A stretch of 64,000 nt of DNA from Branchipolynoe longqiensis (Eukaryota; Annelida; Polychaeta; Phyllodocida; Polynoidae), in the NCBI GenBank assembly GCA_030323885.1, contig CM059197.1, positions 29,345,178 to 29,409,177 of the forward strand. Direction: 5' to 3'. Position 1 is the stretch's first letter. Each line of letters starts with the position of its first letter. The notes beneath the pieces were generated by a model. It did no database searches, was not told the DNA's origin, and saw only the letters and a list, made by a program, of their open reading frames with translations. This document shows, piece after piece, positions 56,888 through 64,000 of the stretch. The position numbers and the translations under genes are program-made.

Positions 56888-57649
56888 AGGCCCAGTCACA
56901 CCTCACCGGACTGAGTACCGGACACCACCGGACAAAGGATTTTCTAGTCTGGTGGTGTCCGGTGACAAAATCTATCGAAATGTATCAAAATGGAGCATAA
57001 TTGGGTCAATTGCCGCAGGGCATCCGGACAAGTACTGTACATGTACCGTACCGGAGGAGAACCGGATGTGAACCGGATGAGAACCGGACGAGAACCGGAT
57101 GGACCGACCATCAACCAGACACATACCGGACTGTATTTTTTAAATTTTCTTGGTATTGTCGTGGGGGTGATGGAAATGGGAAATATTCCGCCTAGAGCAG
57201 GACTCGAACCCACATCTCTTTGCATTCCGGGCCAGTGTGCTAACCATTACACCACCTAGATTCCCTATCAACACACTACCCATGCCTACCTGTCTATGTG
57301 GTTACTTCCCTGAGAGGTCAGTGCCGACTACTACAGTATATATATATTTTATTGTCGTTCTTGCCACCGGACAATTCCGGAAGCAAACCGGACACCAACG
57401 GATGGGTACCGGGCACGTACGGATGGGTACTGGACATGAACCGGACACCAATCGGACACGTCAGTCCGGCGGTGTCTGGTAGAAGTTTTGAACACGTTCA
57501 AAACTTGTACTGGACACCACCGGACACCATCGGACACCACCCGACACCGCCGGATGGGTACCGGACATGTATCGGACATTGCCATACATCACAGGACAGT
57601 GTCCGGTTCATGTCCGGTTCCCCAGTCCGGTAAAGTGTGACTGGGGCTT
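56888..57649. mobile_element. Capped foldback MITE family 5 (ACCGGAC type), with SINE inside
   Basis: Flanked by TA (56886-56887, 57650-57651). Termini AAGGCCCAGTCACACCTCAC and AAGCCCCAGTCACACTTTAC (complemented). The interior is iterated ACCGGACACC / AACCGGATG words. A SINE-C copy (57157-57345) sits within it. Confidence 0.9.
57157..57345 (-). mobile_element. SINE-C nested in the family 5 MITE
   Basis: 'gcctagagcaggactcgaac', complemented A box 'gctaaccattacaccacc' and 'ccctgagaggtcagtgccga'. Well preserved boxes. Confidence 0.85.
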
Positions 57650-57721
57650 TATTGTTATTGCACAATTATTTATTCAGCGACATAGCACTGGCTCTGAAAT
57701 ATGTTGAATAATAATACGATG

Positions 57722-57900
57722 GAGGGGTGAGGAAAATGGGGAATATTGCGTCTAGAGCAGGTGTCGAACCCACCCCTCTTGACTAATGTGCTAATCATTA
57801 ACCACATAGGCTCCCTGATGCAATCACTCTCTCCACACTGATCTGTATATGTGGCTCCTTGTCTGAGAGGTCATTGTATACTAGTATACTTGTCTCCCTG
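57722..57900 (-). mobile_element. SINE-C
   Basis: 'gcgtctagagcaggtgtcga' and 'cttgtctgagaggtcattgt'; slightly diverged. Confidence 0.78.
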
Positions 57901-58065
57901 GAATTGTAAGTCTTTTATACGGTTTACATCAATAACTCGTTTCATTGCTTATAAGTTCACACATACAGGCAATGCACTTACATAGATATACATAGCATAT
58001 GTTCAACAACCATTCAGTGCATAGCTTGCATGAGATCCTGGTCATCGCACCAGTGTTCTGGTTGG

Positions 58066-58245
58066 CGGAGGGTGGGGGGTGATGAAAATGGGAAATATTG
58101 CAGCCTGAGCAGGATTCAAACCCACACCTCTTGCATTCCGGGCTAGTGTGCTAACCATTACACCACCAAGGCTCCCTGATATCCACACCAACCACTCTAT
58201 GTGACTCCTAGCCTGAGTGGTCAGTGCAGACTACTACAATAATAT
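58066..58245 (-). mobile_element. SINE-C
   Basis: 'gcagcctgagcaggattcaa', complemented A box 'gctaaccattacaccacca' and 'cctgagtggtcagtgcagac'. Confidence 0.8.
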
Positions 58246-59268
58246 AAAATGAAATAACTGAGATACATCCACGACAATCAGTCAGTATTTGCGGATAATT
58301 AAACCAACGCAAGACAAGTAGAGTATAAAGTGGCATTTATTCTTATTATTCGGTTGTTACATTTAAGTCATGAGATGTTTGATTTATTAAGATTTCGAGG
58401 ATTTCAGGCACGTAGCCCTATGAATGTCACTTGTAGTTGGGTGGGTGGGATGGTAGATCCAAAGGAGAGAACACGTTCTATCGATCGAAATGCTCTGGGC
58501 GAAGTGTCTATAATGAAACTGGGTCGGATCTCATAATGCAAATTTACAGAAGATGGCGCCACATTCAGAGCATTTATCATTAAGAAAGACATTATAGATG
58601 GCACCAGTAGTCGCCTCCATATTTAGTATGTACTTGCGGGTTAAATTACCCATGTTGAAATCAACATCGACAATTCACAGAGGGAAGCCACGTTAAAATG
58701 ACATGTGGATGCCATTTGACATTTCTACACAGGGTATCTGGTCACTATAAGAACCACCATAATTAGACGATCGGCACGAGCACCATACAAATTTGTGTAT
58801 CTTAATACCAGTTTGTTAGGGCTTTTCCGCCTAGTAACATCTAAGATCATAACAGCACGGTGTTAGGGACTTAAGAACGTGTGCTTGTACTAACGAATTT
58901 GTTAGTTATTTTGTAGGTATAATATGAATATTGACTATACATCTATATTATATATATATATATATAAATAGTTTTTTTGCACCGCAAGCAGAGTGACAGT
59001 TGGCTCATGGCGTATAGTGGGCGGGGGAGGAGAGAATGCCTGCTCCGCAGTGAAGTTAATGTTGTTAGAGAGAAACATTAAAGGGCTGCCATAATTTATA
59101 TCCACATAATAAATTATATAGTACATATAATCAATTTTAACATATACTAATATATGTCAAATATATATTGATATATTATCAATTTTGGAATCATGCGATA
59201 TCATGTAACGGATATTCACATTGTGTATAATAATATACAATTATATGCGGTTTACTATTACAACTACT
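58246..59268. other. Intergenic, no gene seen
   Basis: Only a ~45-bp SINE-A 3' trace at 58815-58860 and an (AT)n run at 58950. Frames below 70 codons. Confidence 0.5.
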
Positions 59269-59495
59269 CAGTGGTCCACAACTGGTTCATCAAAGGCTGT
59301 GGTATGTGCTGTCCTGTCCATGGGAAAGTGCATATAAAAGACCCCTTGCTGCTTATCGGGAAGAGTAGCCTATGTGGCAGCAGCGGATTTCCTCCAAAGA
59401 AATATGTGAGAGTGACCGTATGTTTGACATCCAATAGCCAAAGATATGAAAATCAATGTGCTCTAGAGGCGTCGTTAAATAAAACAAGCTTTTCA
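59269..59495 (+). mobile_element. SINE-B, 5'-truncated
   Basis: Starts at 'gtggtccacaactggttcat', includes 'gtatgtgctgtcctgtccat' and ends 'gcgtcgttaaataaaacaag'. Confidence 0.85.
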
Positions 59496-60769
59496 TTACA
59501 ACTACATTTATGCATCAAATAATTTTAGTTATGGCGGAAAGATCAGTGTTATGGGACTGATAAAAGATATTATTCAATGAATAAACTACACTTAATTAAA
59601 GAAGTAATTGTAAAGCACCATCTATTCACTCTATTAAATCTTCATCTCCACTGCGAGAAATAGGTGGATGTATACGTGGCGACACCAATACATTGTCTGG
59701 CGGATCTCAAACATGCGGAATATCAATTTGTTTAAACCCTCTAGATTTAAGAAACATTTTGCATATAATTATTATTATATCAATAGTGATGCTGTCTAAT
59801 CCAATTGTAAAAATATACAGATTTTCGGTTGAGAATTATATGTTGGCAGAGAGCATTATTATTCTTGGGCGACGGAGTGGGGACAAGGTTATGTAAACTA
59901 AAAGCAATAATATCCCACTCCCATTGTGGCATGAAAAAAGCTATATGAAATATATGTTCATACATGATGCCTGAGATTACTGAAGAGATGTTTCTATATG
60001 AGAAGACAGTACATGATTATTGACATGTTTCTCTATGCATCCATAAGTAGTGCAATTGGAGAAAATGTCATATTAACAGAGATCTATTGTAACAATTTGC
60101 AACTACCTGTCCACCCATGACCATGGGGTGGGCCCACAAGAGCCTCATTTGCATATGCACCCAGGGCACCACCTGCAGCTGAGTTGAGTGACAGCCACCA
60201 CCACTGGGGGGTGGCTCCCACCCCAGCTGTGGGGGCGCATGATTGGCTGACTGTGGAACTGCCCAGTCACCTACACTTACCTTGGCCCTCTGACCACACT
60301 AGCCTCATTCTGAGATTCATTAATTATTCAAGACTCTGCTCTGACACACTGAAGAGAGATCACTCTACTCCTGGCTCTTGAGTGAGACACACCTACTCTA
60401 GAGCAGGAACCCCAGACACTCTGTCTGATGCTAGGCAAATTCATATATCTAAATTGAGTTGAGTGCAACACCCAAGGGACTCTGGTTCAATGGGCTGTAG
60501 GCACTGATTCTTATCCAGGCTAAAGTAGTAATGAGATTATGTGTGGACAGAAGGTAAGGGGTGTGGGTGATAGGTCACTAGAAAGTGGACAGGAGTTGAT
60601 GTCACTAAAGCACAACTTTACCACTGTTTATCTGTGTGACTTGTCTTCCTTTTATTCCTTAGGAGTTTGTAGAAGGGTTGTTTAAGGGATGCATCAGGGA
60701 GTGAGATGAAGGGGAGAGTTTTGTAGTATTATCTGGTGTTCATGCGGCCGGGCATCCAGTAATATTATA
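59496..60769. other. Intergenic; promoter-like motifs near 60150-60250 only
   Basis: An octamer ATTTGCAT (~60148) and an inverted CCAAT box ('gattggctga', ~60240) lie in a GC-richer stretch. No downstream gene or RNA could be identified. Confidence 0.4.
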
Positions 60770-60771
60770 CA

Positions 60772-61232
60772 ATGAAAGCATCACAATTTCCCACTATACA
60801 TCTATCCCACTATCCATATATCCCATTATCCACATATCCCACTATCCCCACTTCTCACCATCCCATATCCATATATAACAACATCCCATTATTCAGATTT
60901 CCCTATTTTCCCATATTGCCATATTCAATATCTATAGAACCCACTATCCATGCATCCCACTATCCCAATATCTATAAATACAACTATCTTTATATCCCTA
61001 TATTCTTATATCTCTATATCCCTATATTCCTATATCTCTATATCCCTATGCCCCTATATTCATATATCTCTATATCCCTATATCCATGTATTCCTATATT
61101 CCCATATCTCTATATCCCTATATCCCTATATACCTATATCCCTATATCCCTATATTCCTATATCTCTATATCTATATATCCCTATATTCCTATATCTCTA
61201 TATCCCTATATTCCTCTATCCCTCATGCCATT
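60772..61232. repeat. ATCCCTAT(ATTCCTATATCTCTAT)n satellite
   Basis: Degenerate 8-24-bp words, C/T-rich on the plus strand. The 158-codon Ser/Ile/Tyr/Pro frame is an artefact. Confidence 0.9.
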
Positions 61233-61261
61233 TAAGTTCAAACATTAAAAACCACAGCTTA

Positions 61262-61597
61262 AAGGATCCGGTCACACCCGCAAGTTTTGGAAAACTTTGA
61301 CAAGACACTCTTGAGTGTCGCCCGTGTCACCCGACTCTCAGCTGGCTTTTTGATTGGCTGTTATTGCATGGCGTCCGTGCCGTGCAGGCTGTGTGGCGCC
61401 CTCTCGCGGGCAGGCCCCGCAGTGACCTGACACCGCTGACAGGCACTCCCCCCCCCCTCGGGTGGTGGCGCCGCCTGGCGCCGAGTGTGACAGCAGCAGG
61501 CAGCGTGCTCCACACCAGAAGTGGGCATGTGGGCTGCACGCCGCTTGCGATTAGCTTTTATGGCGCATGCGCATGATTCAGTTCTGCCTCCAAGTAC
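61262..61597 (+). repeat. Repeat G (GC-rich), longer copy
   Basis: Begins after TA with AAGGATCCGGTCACACCCGC, a weak relative of the MITE cap. The right ~135 bp are shared with 52437-52595. Contains 'gtgtggcgccctctcgcggg'. No mirrored right end. Confidence 0.6.
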
Positions 61598-61694
61598 AAG
61601 GTGCAACTTTGCCAACCCAGCCCAGCCCTACCCTAGCCCCTCCCTCCTCCCCACCTGCACCACGCCACCTCAGGTCACATCATCTCCCCTTAAA

Positions 61695-61965
61695 GAGCGC
61701 GGTGGTAGAATCGGTACAGCGCGGGCCTCGTGTGCGGGAGAATAGGACCTTGGTTCCCGGTGGAGTCAAACCAATGACTTATAAAATGGATCAGTATAGC
61801 CTCCTAGCCTGGTGTTCGGCATTATTAGGACATGGCAAGGACTAGGGTAGGTCAGTGCCAGGATAATGTAACTGGGTGGGATATCGGGTCATGGTGGCAG
61901 CGGCCTGATTTCCCAGTGGGGCAGCACTATAAAGTCGCATTGAGTGGGCTATGTCACAACAAAAC
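61695..61965 (+). mobile_element. SINE-A, 3'-truncated
   Basis: Head 'gcgcggtggtagaatcggta', B-box region decayed to 'ccttggttcccgg', body to 'gcagcactataaagtcgcat'. Confidence 0.82.
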
Positions 61966-62159
61966 CCACTGATAAAACACGTGACAAATAAATTACTAGT
62001 TGAAGCATTTTATCTACATCTTTCTCTCCCCTCATTAAAAAAACGATGGTGAGCGTAGAAGATGATGCCAACATCCATAAAAAGCATCCCTTTTAAAAAT
62101 AATTTCTAATGACATTTTCATGACACATCGTGATGAAATCAAACAGTGACGTGTTAGTT

Positions 62160-62468
62160 GGTTGGTTGTTGGAGTTTTACGTCCTGACAACATCTAAGAT
62201 GATATCAGGATCGGTACCGACTTGTGACAGTGCACACTCATGGTGAATTTAAAGTGCTGCCCCACTGGGAAACCAGGCCACTGTCACCATGCCCCAATAT
62301 TCCACTCAGTCACATTATCTGAACACTGAGCTAATCAGTCCTTGCCCTATCCTATTAATGCCGAGCACCAGGCTAGGAAGCGACAAGTATCAACTTCATA
62401 AGTCATCGGTTTGACACGACCCAGAACCGAACTCCCGATCTCCCGCACACGAGGCTACCGCCTCGGGT
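62160..62468 (-). mobile_element. SINE-A, near full length
   Basis: 3' end 'ttgttggagttttacgtcct' to complemented head ending near 'cgaggctaccgcctcgg'. B box 'gaaccgaactcccg' kept. Confidence 0.87.
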
Positions 62469-63094
62469 GAATTGTTAATAATGTGAAGGCAGGCAATGGG
62501 GCGCTCCCCCCCCCCCCCACACACACTATCGTGCACCGGAAGTGACGAACTCTCCCCCGTGGGGCGTTTCCGGAGCACCCCTACTCTCGTCCCCTCCCCT
62601 CTCCTACACCCACTCCCCCTGGAGGATGCACCTGGAAGTGCGCGGGGAGGGCTGGGGTCACGTGGTGGGGGTGGGGTGGGTATGGAGGTGGCTGAGAGCA
62701 CACATGGCCGGCGGTGGATGCTTGAGCGCATGTGCGGCGCTGAGAGGAGTGGACCGCGGCGCATGGCTGGCGTGCAGACGGCTGGAAGAGCCTCTAGCGG
62801 CACCCTGAGAAGCGTCACGCCACCAGGGGGCGCCACCGAGACGACGGCGAGAATGGTATCGGCACGGCGGGGTGGGTGCAGGGTGGCCGGCCACCGCTTA
62901 CAAAAGTAAAGTCAGTCATACAGAGGTTGGCGTATGTGATGTATGATGATTGATTGATTGGTTGGTAGTGTCTTTACACCGTGTCAGCAACATAGACCAT
63001 TTTCACGATGAAACGTGTTCAACGCAATACCAATGTAGGGACAGCACATCATGCTCATTGCTGAATACAAACCAATACCGGTCTTGGAAACTTG
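62469..63094. other. GC-rich, CpG-containing stretch
   Basis: 62490-62900 is rich in CpG and G/C. Frames of 78-146 codons on both strands overlap each other and have no recognisable domain. It could be a CpG island but no gene start is evident. Confidence 0.45.
62818..62836 (+). promoter_or_regulatory. CTCF-like motif
   Basis: 'cgccaccagggggcgccac' contains CCACCAGGGGGCGCC, a full match to the animal CTCF core consensus CCASYAGRKGGCRSY. Confidence 0.45.
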
Positions 63095-63435
63095 GAGCCG
63101 GACTTAGCTCAGGCAGTAGGTTGTCCACCTGTGAAGGTGTCGGTCGTCCTATCGATCCTGCTCAGCAGACCCATTTGCAGTTTGGGCTATTTTCCGTTCC
63201 AACAAAAGGTCCACAACTGGTTCATCAAAGGCTGTGGTATGTGCTGTCCTGTCTGTGGGTAAGCGCATATAAAAGACCCATTGCTGCTTATCGGGGAAGA
63301 GTAGCCTATGTGGTGGCTGCAGGTTTCCTCCAAAGAAATATGTCAGAATGACCATCTGTTTAACGTCCAATAGCCGATGATAACAATCACTGTGCTCATG
63401 AGGCATCGCTAAAAAAAACAAGCTTTACTTTACTT
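63095..63435 (+). mobile_element. SINE-B (V-SINE/RUDI-like), full length
   Basis: Head 'ggacttagctcaggcagtag', body 'tgtgctgtcctgtctgtggg', 'taacgtccaatagccgatga' and tail 'aaaaaacaagctttacttta'. Confidence 0.87.
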
Positions 63436-63642
63436 TGGAAACTTGTGGCATCACATGCAGACTCTAGACATGTATTGATTCCAGATATAGTAAACATAAT
63501 CCCAAGATGGCACCCGCCCGCCCGCCCCTCTCCTCCCACACCCACCCCTCCCCGGCTGCTCCAGTATGGGGGATCTTCTGTCTACACACAGTATCCCCGA
63601 ACCCAAGCTTCTATTTCCTAGCATGCTTTGCGGCCGTTATGT

Positions 63643-63698
63643 GCGCCACCTAGTGTGTGAGCTGCTCGCTTATCCGGCATCGAAGCGCCATCTGGTGG
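63643..63698 (-). promoter_or_regulatory. Pair of CTCF-like motifs
   Basis: Complement of 'gcgccacctagtgt' (63645-63658) and of 'cgccatctggtgg' (63686-63698), i.e. ACACTAGGTGGCGC and CCACCAGATGGCG, same strand, ~40 bp apart, in otherwise apparently unique GC-rich sequence. Confidence 0.4.
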
Positions 63699-63837
63699 AG
63701 CTCCGGTGCTGCGTCCCGCCTGCAGCGTCCCCTCGCCCCGTCTCTATCCATGGCGATAGCCCCTAAGTATAGGGGATCGGGGTAGGCAGGCCGAGACCAG
63801 GCTACTAAGAGAGTAATTCCACATCGCTGCCAAAATA

Positions 63838-64000
63838 TTATAGTAGTGTGCACCGACCTCTCAGGCAAGGAGCCACATAGAGCCAGGTAGGCATTGGATA
63901 GGGGTTTTGTATCAGGGAGCCTAGGTAGCATCCAGGTTAGGATGCTAGTCCCTGGGGGGAGGCCAAAATGTGTGGTGTTGAATCCTGCTCTAGGCGCAAT
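63838..64000 (+). mobile_element. SINE-C, cut by window end
   Basis: 'gtgtgcaccgacctctcagg', 'ggagcctaggtagcatccag' (A box altered) and 'gttgaatcctgctctaggcg'. Confidence 0.8.

Noticed and set aside
62396..62909. 146- and 137-codon frames in the GC-rich stretch
   Set aside because: They overlap on opposite strands, begin in or near a SINE-A and contain no recognisable domain; high GC lowers stop frequency.

Overview
This is a gene-poor, repeat-dense stretch of animal nuclear DNA, most likely from a mollusc. The main pointer is five copies of a V-SINE-like element (RUDI type) whose body ('tgtgctgtcctgtctgtggg', 'gcgtcgttaaataaaacaag') is, as far as I know, characteristic of molluscan genomes. 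A metazoan DIRS retroelement, abundant tRNA-derived SINEs, many MITEs and (AT)n/(GATGAT)n tracts fit that. I found no convincing host gene. Almost all longer open frames outside 683-4892 are read-throughs of microsatellites or SINEs.

Layout. 1-240: end of a LINE-derived element, then an (AT)n tract. 241-5646: a structurally complete DIRS-type tyrosine-recombinase retrotransposon on the minus strand: left inverted repeat, gag, reverse transcriptase/RNase H, tyrosine recombinase, internal complementary region, right inverted repeat. 5890-6310: a 70-bp tandem array. 7-13 kb: SINEs of four families, two TA-flanked foldback MITEs and two pogo-like MITEs. 13.5-14.1 kb: GT-rich minisatellites. 14490-25735: two nearly identical 5-6 kb blocks separated by exactly 500 N. 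The arrangement is what results when two overlapping (probably allelic) contig ends are scaffolded without being merged. 26-35 kb: SINEs, microsatellites and more TA-flanked MITEs. 36-43 kb: AT-rich microsatellites and LINE 3' fragments, including deletion derivatives that join a 5' leader to the 3' tail. 43.9-52.8 kb: cluster of an AT-rich MITE family with SINE-A copies. 49.6-50.4 kb: CA-rich minisatellite. 53.0-54.6 kb: a SINE carrying two DNA-transposon insertions, one of which carries a third. 55-64 kb: further SINEs, a foldback MITE and a few GC-rich islands with CTCF-like motifs.

How the parts work together. In the DIRS element only gag has an AUG. The RT/RNase H frame overlaps gag by 226 nt and the recombinase frame overlaps RT by 217 nt, each shifted -1, so the catalytic proteins are probably made by recoding. 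The 135-bp internal complementary region matches the right end plus left end joined together, as expected for the DIRS circle-junction model. The SINE and MITE families are non-autonomous; no transposase gene is visible. A LINE reverse transcriptase survives only as C-terminal fragments with stops.
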